Below are positions 32,201-39,980 of a DNA stretch of 64,000 nt, piece by piece (within the stretch, counting starts at the first letter, position 1; the number at the start of each line of letters is the position of its first letter). The notes below the pieces were generated by a model, which saw only the letters and a list, made by a program, of their open reading frames with translations, was not told where the DNA came from and made no database searches. The translations under genes were made by a program, and so were the position numbers. Location of the stretch: the NCBI RefSeq assembly GCF_009729075.1, contig NZ_VTGY01000013.1, forward strand, positions 186,001 to 250,000, written 5' to 3'. The DNA comes from Mycolicibacterium sp. CBMA 226 (lineage in GTDB: Bacteria; Actinomycetota; Actinomycetes; Mycobacteriales; Mycobacteriaceae).

Positions 32201-32363
32201 ACGCACGTCATTCGTCATCGCCCACCGGCTATCCACCGTCCGCGACGCCGACGTGATCCTGGTGTTGGAGAAGGGGCGGCTGGTCGAACGCGGCACGCAC
32301 GACGAACTCATGGCCCGGCAGGGCCTGTATTTCTACTTGTGCAGCCAGCAACTGGCGCTGTGA
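29208..32363 (+). CDS. cNMP-binding C39 peptidase ABC transporter
   Basis: 1051 residues. Two cyclic-nucleotide-binding domains (about 25-140 and 150-270) each keep the phosphate-cassette Gly-Glu and Arg (E94/R104; E225/R234). A C39 peptidase (about 340-465) has C351 (MDCGAAS), H424 (NHWLVLYD) and D440, the triad that cuts after Gly-Gly. Transmembrane segments lie at about 485-770. The ATPase has Walker A GRSGSGKT (846-853), LSGGQ (950-954), Walker B VLVFDE (970-975) and H1006. ATG 29208 has GAGG upstream; 29220 is the alternative. It should cleave and export the V-K-G-G peptides in response to a cyclic nucleotide. Confidence 0.9.
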   Translation: MCTGMSISDPPAAGTPVELRRVELLELMPADVRRLVEASFQRESYAFGQVIVAEGAAADAMYVIESGTARVIKTGDQGEEVPLNVLRAGDAFGERALLAPGGTRTATVRASGAVVALRLDRAVFDALVLSEPGIAHYLDLHVRRHELRDFLRAYTAFADLPAEGMRLLLDGLTPTTAPAGQIVIRQGDPSGPMYIVRTGRLRAYFETDAGREQRAYLRQGDFFGEVALLRGSTRTATVEAVTDADLWALPPDVFARLSAEFPAFCKEIEQRITSYDYLRTARVPLDFAEELLPAQAGPDALAAEQTRTATAEFPQPEFQADGGDEQLDGSVRPRRRIRRFPSVLQVDEMDCGAASLASICRYYGRNVSITRVREAVHTAIDGTSLLGIARGAEALGLEARTAKVSKTRLDEMPLPAIVHWDANHWLVLYDVSAEHVRLSDPARGRRKVKRSEFESKWSGFAAFFTPTGAFEQTPQETSRVGWLVEFFRPYRRVLILALVLALLAAGADMLIPVLSKYIVDGVIQYHDASLLTLLVAGMFGALVLSVAVTLAQRFFLSRIAVRIDRASLDTLSERLLALPMSYFNARRTGDISRRLNGLRQVRAFIVEHGVAGLASATQLLVAVIIMFVYSWRLALVYLATVPLYGGLMWFSRNRLRPAFDVLEESWGKYQSRQIDSIKGIETVKAMGAEESLRRLLLGQFNSLSSQLYRADLTVMTYQALVQVVSFLSLVLFLWIGALQVMHGRLTIGELVSFNALVLLANGPVLGLLWLWDQLQYSTILLDRLNDILEQEPEQGEDHSSLTPVPTLSGRVRFARMTFEYPGPATTPILDEIDFEVEPGTRVAIVGRSGSGKTTLIKCLSGLLEPTAGSILFDGANLTGLDMRQLRRHIGFVLQDNHMFDASIAENIALGDDDADPERIMWAARVANAAEFIERLPLGYQTKIGESGMMLSGGQRQRIAIARAVYPQPPVLVFDEATSALDTESERAVKQNLDELLEGRTSFVIAHRLSTVRDADVILVLEKGRLVERGTHDELMARQGLYFYLCSQQLAL

Positions 32364-32393
32364 CGCCGAGGTGCAGTAAATCCACGCTCGCAA

Positions 32394-33650
32394 TCAGGCG
32401 GCGAATATGGCGAGGCCGGCCATTATTCCGGGGACGATGACGGCCAAACTCAGAGCGAGCCCGAGGAGTCTGCGGAACAACAGCTCCTGGTGATCGACGG
32501 CGCTGTTGCCGATGATCAGCGTACCGGCCACGTGGATGGGGTTCATGACCATCAGAGCAGACGGCACGCAGATGGCGGCGATGACCCAGAACACCCCTGG
32601 TGCCCCACCGAAGGCGGTGAATGCCAGCGGCATCATCAGCCCTAGGACGCCGAGGGTCGAACTCTCGATGTTGCACAGGAACGCCGTCGTGTAGGCCAAG
32701 ACGAAAATGAGCAACGCGCCGGCGCCGAGGTGCTGAAGACCCTGCGCGATCGAGTCCATGGTGCCAATCTTTTCCATGAGCCCTAGGTAGGTGAGCAGGC
32801 CGCACAGGAGCAGCACGCTGTTCCACGGAATCCGCGCGAGTAACGCGTACTCCTTTGGGTTGAAGACGATTTGGAGCAACGCAGCCAGGCACATCGCCGT
32901 CACACCGACATCTGTCTTGGGCACCACGACGAGGACGACGAAGAAGATGAGGGACAGACCCGAGCACCATGCGTAGGTCTTGCGATGATGTTGGCCTTCC
33001 GGAGACTCGGCGAGTGGCGCTGCGGGCCACACGACGACGGCCCGCCCCCGCCGCGCTCGCATGGCGAGGAGGAACTGGAGCGCGATGACGACAAGAATTG
33101 CGACCACGACCGATACCGCCCACAGCCCCCATCCGGCGTAGTGCACGTGAAATTTGTCGGCGACGGCGCGCACGACGGCGCCGGTGGGGTTGAGCGGTGA
33201 GAGTCCGGCGCTGTTGGCTCCGATGACGACGGCGAGCTCGCAGAGGAAGAAACTGTTGCGGTAGCGCTCACCGAGGTGGGCGACCATGGGAACGAGGAAG
33301 GCGATGGGTGCCGTGGAGAACGCACCTGCCGTGGAGAGGGCACCCGCAATGACGAAGCCAGCCCATGGCAGCAGCGCCTCACGGTCGCCGACGGCTGCGT
33401 AGATTTTCTCTACGCCATACGCAAGGGCCCCGCTACGTTCCAGATGTGCGAAGAGCAGGGAGACACCCGCGATGAGCACGAAAATGTTGCCGGGGAACGT
33501 TGTGTACATCGCGGTCGGGTTCAGTCCCGACACGGCCAGGACAGGCAGGGCCGCGGCAAGCGCGAGCACGCCGATGTTCATCCGCCGCCAGATCGCAACC
33601 AAGAGCACGACCAAAAGAAGTGCGATGGAAAGGATTTGAGCCGCGGACAA
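32394..33650 (-). CDS. MatC/SLC13-like anion transporter
   Basis: 418 residues, about 11 transmembrane segments. Resembles the MatC dicarboxylate carrier and the ion-transporter superfamily. The start is TTG 33650, chosen because GGAGG stands 7 bases upstream. It carries PLNPTGAVVRAVADKF and MVMNPIHVAGTLIIGNSAV, the two re-entrant-like repeats. Convergent with the peptide transporter gene by 30 bases, but no functional link is evident. Substrate unknown, likely a dicarboxylate. Confidence 0.72.
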   Translation of the reverse strand: MSAAQILSIALLLVVLLVAIWRRMNIGVLALAAALPVLAVSGLNPTAMYTTFPGNIFVLIAGVSLLFAHLERSGALAYGVEKIYAAVGDREALLPWAGFVIAGALSTAGAFSTAPIAFLVPMVAHLGERYRNSFFLCELAVVIGANSAGLSPLNPTGAVVRAVADKFHVHYAGWGLWAVSVVVAILVVIALQFLLAMRARRGRAVVVWPAAPLAESPEGQHHRKTYAWCSGLSLIFFVVLVVVPKTDVGVTAMCLAALLQIVFNPKEYALLARIPWNSVLLLCGLLTYLGLMEKIGTMDSIAQGLQHLGAGALLIFVLAYTTAFLCNIESSTLGVLGLMMPLAFTAFGGAPGVFWVIAAICVPSALMVMNPIHVAGTLIIGNSAVDHQELLFRRLLGLALSLAVIVPGIMAGLAIFAA

Positions 33651-33932
33651 TCGTGACCTCCTGGTCGGCGAGGTGCATGCTCTGGACCGCCGGTGCGGCT
33701 CCTCCGGAAGCTAGACCGAGGGCGCTCATTGAGCACTGAGTTCGCGTAGCCCTCGCTGGAGATACAACTGCAACCGGCACGCTGCACGAGAATAGCGCAA
33801 CAGTCCCGAGTTCCCAGTGACCTACAGGACCCGTATTCCCGGCCCCGACAACGCCAGCAGAAGATGGACGAGCCTTCTTCAAGTTCGGCGCGGACGATGA
33901 AGACGGCTACGGTAAAACTCGGCCGTGGCCGT

Positions 33933-33957
33933 TGTCTCGTTCCCTAGAAACGAGACA
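33933..33957. repeat. orphan palindrome
   Basis: TGTCTCGTT (33933-33941) and AACGAGACA (33949-33957) are perfect inverted repeats with a 7-base spacer, within a 407-base gap between the MatC-like and SDR genes. It looks like a TetR-type operator but has no adjacent regulator. No gene was seen in the gap. Confidence 0.4.
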
Positions 33958-34057
33958 GGTCGTAGTTGCCGACGACCACACCCGATGGTTGCCCACACTT
34001 CGAAGAACAGCTGAGCCTCAACGCGGCAACTCCCCCGAATCACCACCTTCGGCCGAT

Positions 34058-34717
34058 TCAGACGGGCGTGCTGCCGTGATGGACGATGTCGTAAGTCCAG
34101 GAACCGCGGGGTTGCGTGTGCAGCGTCCAGTAGTGCTCAGCGACCATTTCGGGGTCCGAGTCCGTCCCCGGCACCATGTGGCAGTCGATGGTGACTGTCG
34201 CGACGTGTATGCCGTTGCGTTGCAGGTCCTCTCGCAGGATCGCCGCGAGCGCGCGCAGGCCCGATTTCCCTAGGGACAGGCTGGTATAGCGGTGATCCGG
34301 CGTGGGCATGCCAGAGGTCAAGACGACGGTGCCCCGGCCACGGGCCCGCATTGCCGGGGCGAGATGGGCGACGGTGGCCAGTGCGCCCAGCACGTTGACG
34401 TTCCATGCCGCGAGGTGGTCGCTGCGGCAGAAGCCGTCGGGGGTGTCGAGTCGGATCGCCGCCGCGTTGTAGACAACGAGGTCAGGCGTGCCATAGGTGT
34501 CCGTCGCTGCGTCCAGCGCCGAGCTCAAGGACGTGTCGTCGGTGCTGTCGCCCACGAACGCTGAGGCCAGCCCACCTTCGCGAGCAATCTCAGCGCACAC
34601 CTCACGCGAGGTTTCGCCGCGGCTGATCAACGACACGGCCATTCCCTCGCGTGCGACGCGTCGTGCGACCGCGAATCCCAGTCCTGGTCCGGCACCGACG
34701 ATGACTGCTGATGACAT
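34058..34717 (-). CDS. short-chain dehydrogenase/reductase
   Basis: 219 residues from ATG 34717, with AAGGAG upstream. Rossmann GAGPGLGFAVARRVAREG and NAAAIR. The usual YxxxK is not clean: YTSLSLGKSGL has Tyr and Lys spaced as Y-x6-K, so the catalytic pair may be altered. A long open frame to 35644 on this strand is not coding. Divergent from the MerR gene, whose promoter region controls it. Substrate unknown. Confidence 0.75.
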   Translation of the reverse strand: MSSAVIVGAGPGLGFAVARRVAREGMAVSLISRGETSREVCAEIAREGGLASAFVGDSTDDTSLSSALDAATDTYGTPDLVVYNAAAIRLDTPDGFCRSDHLAAWNVNVLGALATVAHLAPAMRARGRGTVVLTSGMPTPDHRYTSLSLGKSGLRALAAILREDLQRNGIHVATVTIDCHMVPGTDSDPEMVAEHYWTLHTQPRGSWTYDIVHHGSTPV

Positions 34718-34760
34718 CTTTCTCACTGCTCCTTGGGGGGTGATCGGGAAGATGGCCCTC

Positions 34761-34792
34761 ACCGTAGGAGTTGACACCGATGTGAAGGTCAA
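34761..34792. promoter_or_regulatory. MerR-type promoter/operator
   Basis: On the minus strand TTGACC (34787-34792) and TACGGT (34761-34766) are separated by 20 bases, the long spacer typical of MerR-activated promoters. TTGAC...GTCAA (34771-34792) forms an inverted repeat overlapping it. It drives the SDR gene, and MerR starts at 34814. Confidence 0.5.
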
Positions 34793-34813
34793 GCGATTGC
34801 CCCGGGGACACGC

Positions 34814-35200
34814 GTGCTGATCGGTGAACTCGCCACGCGGACTGGAGTGTCCACCCGGCTGCTGCGCTACTACGAAGACCAGGGTCTGCTCGATGTCGGC
34901 CGTCAGTCCAATGGGTACCGCTGGTATAGCGAATGTGCGCCCGAGCAGGTCATCAAGATCAGGAAATTGCTCGCCGTCGGTCTCACCACCGACACCATCA
35001 GAGTTGTGCTGCCGTGCATCGCATTGGCCGACGACGAACTCGTGCCGGGCTGCGCGGAGATGCGCATGCACTTGACCACGCACCGGATTCGTTTGGCCCA
35101 CCACATCGAGCGATTGACCGATGCCCAGCAAGCCATTGGTGAACTGGAAACGCGCGTGCCTGCGCAGGCCGCCACGCGCGCCTTCAACGACGACGCGTAG
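34814..35200 (+). CDS. MerR-family transcriptional regulator
   Basis: 128 residues from GTG 34814. N-terminal MerR helix-turn-helix MLIGELATRTGVSTRLLRYYEDQGLL, followed by GYRWYSECAPEQVIKIRKLLAVGL, then a short C-terminal part with one cysteine (LPCIAL) and CAEMR. The 97-base gap to the divergent SDR gene contains the long-spacer promoter, so it probably activates that gene. Confidence 0.85.
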   Translation: MLIGELATRTGVSTRLLRYYEDQGLLDVGRQSNGYRWYSECAPEQVIKIRKLLAVGLTTDTIRVVLPCIALADDELVPGCAEMRMHLTTHRIRLAHHIERLTDAQQAIGELETRVPAQAATRAFNDDA

Positions 35201-35411
35201 GTCAGTCCAGCAGGGGCGACACAGCCAGCCCCAACCAATCCAGTCGGCGGCGCGAGCTTGGTGAGTACGACACCACACCGGCGACCGGCGGCATCCGAAG
35301 AGTGCCTGTCCTGATCGACCCAGCGCAGATAACAAGATTCGCGACAGGCCATCAGCACGGCTACCGGTAGTGCGGTGTGCGCCTGGGTCGTTGTCCCGAT
35401 ACCGTTCCGGA

Positions 35412-36041
35412 ATGAGCATCGTTGGCAGCGTGGCTGGATTCGCAGCGGTTGCCGGGCTGATGACAATCGTTCCCGGACTAGACACGCTGTTCGTGCTCAG
35501 AACAGCGGTTGCGCGTGGTCGAGCACCGGCCTTTGCAGCGGCGTTCGGCATCTTGTCCGGCTGCTTGGTGTGGGGCGCTGCGGCAGCGGTGGGGGCAACT
35601 GCACTGCTGACGGCGTCCCGTGATCTGTATACGGCTGTGCGCATCGCCGGAGCCGCGTACCTGATCTACCCCGGAATCTCACTGCTGCGCACCAAAGCCG
35701 ACCCAGACGCGGGGAATGACCTCGCACCAGCGGCCGGCGCGCTATGGCGAGTCTTCGCGAACGGCTTCCTCGTCAACCTGCTGAACCCGAAGATCGGTGT
35801 CTTTTACCTGGCGCTGATTCCCCAATTTCTACCGGCGAACGCGCCGCACGTCGCCATGGGGCTGCTCCTCGCGATGGTGCACGACGCCGAAGGCATGCTG
35901 TGGTTCACCGCAATAATCATGGCGGCGGACCGCGCCCGAAACATCTTGAGCCGCAGCAGCGTCCGCCGCGGAATCGACCGCTTCACCGGGTCACTGCTGC
36001 TGTTCTTCGGTGCGCGAATTGCGCTGAGCGGCAACGGGTAA
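35412..36041 (+). CDS. LysE/RhtB-family exporter
   Basis: 209 residues from ATG 35412. Six hydrophobic segments. It carries the LysE motifs AAVAGLMTIVPGLDTLFVLRTAVARG at the N-terminus and NPKIGVFYLALIPQFL in the centre. Exports amino acids or related small molecules. No regulator shares an operator with it; the MerR gene ends 211 bases upstream. Confidence 0.8.
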   Translation: MSIVGSVAGFAAVAGLMTIVPGLDTLFVLRTAVARGRAPAFAAAFGILSGCLVWGAAAAVGATALLTASRDLYTAVRIAGAAYLIYPGISLLRTKADPDAGNDLAPAAGALWRVFANGFLVNLLNPKIGVFYLALIPQFLPANAPHVAMGLLLAMVHDAEGMLWFTAIIMAADRARNILSRSSVRRGIDRFTGSLLLFFGARIALSGNG

Positions 36042-36072
36042 GAAGAGTTACCGTTAGCGCATCGGCCAGACT

Positions 36073-36702
36073 GTGACTATGCGACCCGAGCTATGGGCGA
36101 ACGTCCACGCTGAGCGGGCAGCCCTTGTCCGCGATCTCACCAACCGCGAGCATGTGGACTGGACGACACCCTCGCTCTGCGCCGGGTGGGACATTCGCGA
36201 CGTCCTGGTACACCTGGCGGCGACTGCGACCCTGTCGCTAACGAAGTTCACTGTCGAGCTCGTGGCTGCAGGATTCCGACCCCAGCGCATCGCGGACAAG
36301 CAGATCACTCGTGGCCGCCAGTTCCCGGCAGTTCATGCACTCGATGCGTTGCAGAGTGCGATTTACGCGACCGCCTCACCGCCGCAGCCGACGATTACGC
36401 GGCTGATCGAGATCGTCGTCCACGGCGAAGACATCCGGCAACCGTTGCACATCACGCACACCTACGACACGACACACCTGGGAGAGGCCCTGAGCCACCT
36501 GTCGCACGACCACCTCTTCGGCGCGAAAACTCTGGTCCAAGGACTGCAGCTTGTTGCAACGGATGCGGACATTGTGCTCGGGCATGGCCCGGGAGTAGAA
36601 GGCGATGCCGCGTCACTTCTGTTGGCGGCAGCAGGTCGCCGGACAGCGATCAACAGGCTCAGCGGACTTGGTTGCGAGCTCCTGCGCCAACGCCTGAACT
36701 GA
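36073..36702 (+). CDS. mycothiol-type DinB-fold protein (maleylpyruvate isomerase-like)
   Basis: 209 residues from GTG 36073 or ATG 36079. The N-terminal CAGWDIRDVLVHLAA and the later IEIVVHGEDIRQPL contain the histidines that coordinate metal in the TIGR03083-type family. Members use mycothiol in place of glutathione. It is the second such gene in the window (compare 12751). Follows the LysE gene by 31 bases. Substrate unknown. Confidence 0.7.
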   Translation: MTMRPELWANVHAERAALVRDLTNREHVDWTTPSLCAGWDIRDVLVHLAATATLSLTKFTVELVAAGFRPQRIADKQITRGRQFPAVHALDALQSAIYATASPPQPTITRLIEIVVHGEDIRQPLHITHTYDTTHLGEALSHLSHDHLFGAKTLVQGLQLVATDADIVLGHGPGVEGDAASLLLAAAGRRTAINRLSGLGCELLRQRLN

Positions 36703-36810
36703 TATTGGTCAGGTATAGATCGGCGTGCCCGGCCACCCGTCCAGCGCCGGTGTCTACGACACGAACTGAGCTGTACAAATTCTTTAGATTGAGGTGGATC
36801 GGTTCCCGTC

Positions 36811-37479
36811 TCACACGGAGTTGCGGTACAGCCGTGGGCTGGACGGATCGTCGTTGTCGATGACGAAGTCGGCGGTTTGGACGGGGTGGACCTCGTCGAT
36901 GTACATGCGCGATGCCGCGTGGTAGCGGTGGGCGTAGCGCTGCTGTGCTTCGGCGTGGCCTCCGAATTGCTCTGCGTCACGGGCACTTCCGCGTCGTAGG
37001 GCCTCGTCGAAGTTGGTGTTGACAAAGATTACGGCGTCCCACTGTTCGCGATGGTGCCGTTGCATGAAGCTGCCGTCGACAACGAGAATGCTGTCAGGTG
37101 CGGCCAGTTCGGCGGGCTCGTCGATCGGGGTGTCCGAGGCGAGGTCAATGATGCGGCGGCGGAACGCCCGGTTCCCGTCGGGCCCGAGAGGCTGCAGCAC
37201 GTGCTGGTTGAGGGTGTCGAAGTCATAGGCATCTTCGTAGTAGCCCCGTGCGGAATCCTTGCCCTGGCGGTAGCGGTGTTCACGCCGGTGGTGGAAGTCG
37301 TCCATGCAGATCCGGATTACCGGACGCTCTCGCTCGGCTATTGCGGAGGTCAGTTCGTTGCCGAGGGTGGTCTTGCCCGAGGCGGTGATGCCGTCGATCG
37401 CTACGCGCAGGGGATGGTCGCCTTGCAGCGCGATCAAGGACTCGGCCAGGCCGCGCAGCATGTCGGTTCGCCGGTTCAC
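36811..37479 (-). CDS. uridine kinase/phosphoribulokinase-like P-loop kinase
   Basis: 222 residues. P-loop GITASGKTT (30-38), MDDFHHRREHRYRQGKDSARGYYEDAYDFDTLN and VDGSFMQRHHREQWDAVIFVNT, the uridine-kinase/phosphoribulokinase layout. It would phosphorylate a nucleoside or sugar phosphate. It precedes a DPPR synthase-like gene on the opposite side (37537, same strand, upstream), so both may be one operon. The exact substrate is unknown. Confidence 0.75.
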   Translation of the reverse strand: MNRRTDMLRGLAESLIALQGDHPLRVAIDGITASGKTTLGNELTSAIAERERPVIRICMDDFHHRREHRYRQGKDSARGYYEDAYDFDTLNQHVLQPLGPDGNRAFRRRIIDLASDTPIDEPAELAAPDSILVVDGSFMQRHHREQWDAVIFVNTNFDEALRRGSARDAEQFGGHAEAQQRYAHRYHAASRMYIDEVHPVQTADFVIDNDDPSSPRLYRNSV

Positions 37480-37536
37480 GTCATCGAATACTAGAGAACC
37501 GAGGTCGCTCGAATTTGTATCTCGCTTGTCGGCAGC

Positions 37537-38451
37537 TCAGGACAAAGCAATTGCAGCGCAGATGATCGCGACCCATGCGATGCCCAGGACCTGCAGAACG
37601 CGGTCTCGTAGAACGATGTCTTCTGGCTCGCCGGCCATGCCGCCGTCGACGTCAACGGCGTAGCGCAGGACCGCAATCGTGATCGGAATCATCGAGACGG
37701 CGAACCATGATCCCGAATGCCCGTCGCGCTCGAATGCCCATAATCCGTAGAACACAACGACTGCCGTGGCGGACATAGTCCACACAAACCGCAAGTACGT
37801 GCCGGTATAGCTTTCCAGTGATTTGCGGATCTTCGCTCCACTGCGCTCGGCTAGTTGCAGTTCCGCGTAGCGTTTGCCGGCCACCATAAACAGCGATGCG
37901 AAGGCCATGACGAGCAAGAACCATTGCGACAGCGGAATGCCGGTAGCGGCACCGCCGGCGATCGCTCTCATGAGGTACGCCGACGAGACAATGCAAATAT
38001 CAACGACGGCTTGATGTTTGAGGCCGAAACAGTAACCGAGTTGGATCGCCAGATAGATCCCGATCACCAACGCCAGGGCCGGTGCAGTCACCGCCGAGAT
38101 CGCCAACGTAGATGCAGCGAGTGCGATCGCCAATGCATAGGCGAGGGCAGGCGAGACCACTCCGGCGGCGATCGGACGGAAGCGTTTGGTGGGGTGTTGC
38201 CGATCGGCTTCTACGTCGCGGGCGTCGTTGATCAGGTAGATCGACGACGCGGCCAGGCTGAATACCACAAACGCGACGCCGACCTTGTAGAAGACATCGC
38301 GGTAGTCGTAGTGGACGTTGCCGCCCAGCGTTGCCAGTGGTGCAGCCACCACCAGCACGTTCTTGATCCATTGCCGGGGCCGCAGCGCTTTGATAACGCC
38401 GACGACCAGGTTGGGAGGGGGTCCAGCGTTGGGCGGTGCTCCTTCGCTCAC
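37537..38451 (-). CDS. UbiA-family decaprenyl-phosphate phosphoribosyltransferase
   Basis: 304 residues, nine or so membrane helices. Very like mycobacterial DPPR synthase (Rv3806c type): NDARDVEADRQHPTKRFRP (substrate/metal Asp motif), CFGLKHQAVVDICIVSSAYLMRAIAGG and GKRYAELQLAERSGA. It transfers phosphoribose to decaprenyl phosphate for arabinan precursors. None of the arabinogalactan genes normally beside it are here, so this is likely a second, accessory copy between repeats B and C. Confidence 0.85.
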   Translation of the reverse strand: MSEGAPPNAGPPPNLVVGVIKALRPRQWIKNVLVVAAPLATLGGNVHYDYRDVFYKVGVAFVVFSLAASSIYLINDARDVEADRQHPTKRFRPIAAGVVSPALAYALAIALAASTLAISAVTAPALALVIGIYLAIQLGYCFGLKHQAVVDICIVSSAYLMRAIAGGAATGIPLSQWFLLVMAFASLFMVAGKRYAELQLAERSGAKIRKSLESYTGTYLRFVWTMSATAVVVFYGLWAFERDGHSGSWFAVSMIPITIAVLRYAVDVDGGMAGEPEDIVLRDRVLQVLGIAWVAIICAAIALS

Positions 38452-38631
38452 AACTGGCGATTATCGCCCATTGATTCGGGCGCGCGCCTGACCGGCGCGC
38501 CCGATATTCCCCTTCAATAGCAAATTCCTTGGCCACCAGTGGTATTCAGCTTCACACCCGGAGACCTGCTGCCGCCTCGCTCAGCCTGGAGTGTGCTCGT
38601 GAGTGAAGCTCCGAATAGAGGCGACGATGCC

Positions 38632-38820
38632 ATTCTCATATTCGTGTCATTCGCGACATCGGTGTGACGCCGATTTTGAGAATGTGACATCACGTTTGAG
38701 AACGGACAAGCGTCGATTGTCAGTTCTCAAATAGCTTGTCACATCCCAGATCGCCAAGTTGGGCAGGCGACGACGTTCTCAGTCGGTGCCACACGCGCTG
38801 TTTCTCAAAATTCTGTCACT
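38632..38820 (+). repeat. intergenic repeat copy C
   Basis: Left end ATTCTCATATTCGTGTCA; centre TGTGACATCACGTTTGAGAA (38683-) with its imperfect mirror at 38717-38743 (21 of 27 positions); right end TTTCTCAAAATTCTGTCACT. Same box order and orientation as A. It fills part of the 561-base gap before the DUF732 gene; no gene was seen in the rest. Confidence 0.8.
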
Positions 38821-39012
38821 CTTCGGATCCGCCCCCGTTGGGAGCTGTCAGCGGGAAAGCCGTTCCGCTGCGGCGGCCTGGTGCGTGGGCCACGGATCGA
38901 TCCCCGAGATTGAGGGCCCAGCGGCGGATTCGTTCACCTTGGAGGTGACTGTGGGCTGGCTGAGCCGCACGGATAGCATTCAATGCGTCTTGGTCTTGAG
39001 CAGGGGGTTGCT

Positions 39013-39291
39013 GTGCGCTGGTTATCGCTTCTCGTCGCACCGGCTCTTGCGGTCGTGACCGCGTCGCCGGCGCACGCCGACGACGAGGGTTTCCTGAACC
39101 GGGTCCGCCTCGACTACTTCTCGCGGTCCTTCACCGATTCTCAGCTATTGGCCGAGGGTTACAAGGTGTGCAGCATGAGTGGCCGGGCGAGCGATGACCA
39201 GCTCATCAACATGGTGGCTTCAGATCTCGGCGTCTCGGAGAACGGGGCGATGAATGTCGTTGTGAAGGCGCAGGTTTGGCTCGGCTGCTAG
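39013..39291 (+). CDS. DUF732 secreted protein
   Basis: 92 residues from GTG 39013, with AGCAGGGGGT upstream. Signal peptide VRWLSLLVAPALAVVTASPAHA, cut before DDEGF, so the protein is exported. The mature part has the DUF732 pattern: FLNRVRLDYFSRSFTDSQLLAEGYKVC and a second Cys at the C-terminus that could make a disulfide. DUF732 proteins are small mycobacterial cell-wall/secreted proteins of unknown role. Confidence 0.75.
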   Translation: MRWLSLLVAPALAVVTASPAHADDEGFLNRVRLDYFSRSFTDSQLLAEGYKVCSMSGRASDDQLINMVASDLGVSENGAMNVVVKAQVWLGC

Positions 39292-39428
39292 GTGTATAGC
39301 TGGGACGCGATTTGGCGCGCACCAGATGCTGCTGCCCCTGCGCGTCCTACGTGCGTTGTGCGGTCAGATAGCAATCGTCGAGCAATCCTATGGCGACTGT
39401 AGCCGCGCCGCGGGGTATCGGCCGTCGG

Positions 39429-39869
39429 TCAGGCCTGTAGTTCGAACACCGGGATGCTGGGCGCGGCCCGGCGCACTTCGGCTTCGGTGGAGTGTGGGGT
39501 CAGCCCGCCGATATGGCCCTTGACCTCCCAGTACCACCGGCGCAGATACTCTTGCAGCAGTGCGGGTTTCGCCTGATCGGACACTTCGGTGATGGCGAAG
39601 TCGTGGCTGCGCCAACGCGGCCCGAGTTGAACGACGCCTGCGGCGCGGGCGTTGCGCACCCACTGGGTGTTTCCGCGCGGTGAGATCAGGTACTGCTTGC
39701 CGTCCGCAGTAAGGACATTGACCACCACCCCGCGCAGTTTGCCGGTGTTGCGGCCGCGGACTCGCAGGGCCCGGGTGCCTGCGACGCTCACGCCGGCTTC
39801 GGCCAGCCAGCGGATTAATTCGTTGCCGGCGCGAGCGACCGTTCCGGGCTGGTCATAGCGAGTGGTCAT
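39429..39869 (-). CDS. deazaflavin-dependent nitroreductase-family protein
   Basis: 146 residues, the size of Ddn-type split-barrel F420 enzymes. LRVRGRNTGKLRGVVVNVLTADGKQYLISPRGNTQWVRNARAAG is the F420-binding block. Reduces quinones or nitro compounds. It is divergent from the TetR gene at 39981, and the region between carries two candidate operators, so the pair is probably a regulator and its target. Confidence 0.8.
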   Translation of the reverse strand: MTTRYDQPGTVARAGNELIRWLAEAGVSVAGTRALRVRGRNTGKLRGVVVNVLTADGKQYLISPRGNTQWVRNARAAGVVQLGPRWRSHDFAITEVSDQAKPALLQEYLRRWYWEVKGHIGGLTPHSTEAEVRRAAPSIPVFELQA

Positions 39870-39896
39870 GGTGGTCCTTCCGGTCAGGATATAAAC

Positions 39897-39911
39897 GAGA
39901 GCATCGCTCTC
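39897..39911. promoter_or_regulatory. TetR operator candidate 1
   Basis: GAGAGC-ATC-GCTCTC is a perfect inverted repeat just upstream of the nitroreductase gene. A weaker copy of the same half-sites (AAGAGC...TCTCGT) lies at 39944-39960, near the TetR start. Confidence 0.5.
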
Positions 39912-39980
39912 TGATCACGATGGCACGACTTGCCGAATAAATCAAGAGCAGTGATCTCGTTTTGTGGCAGACTTGCGAAT

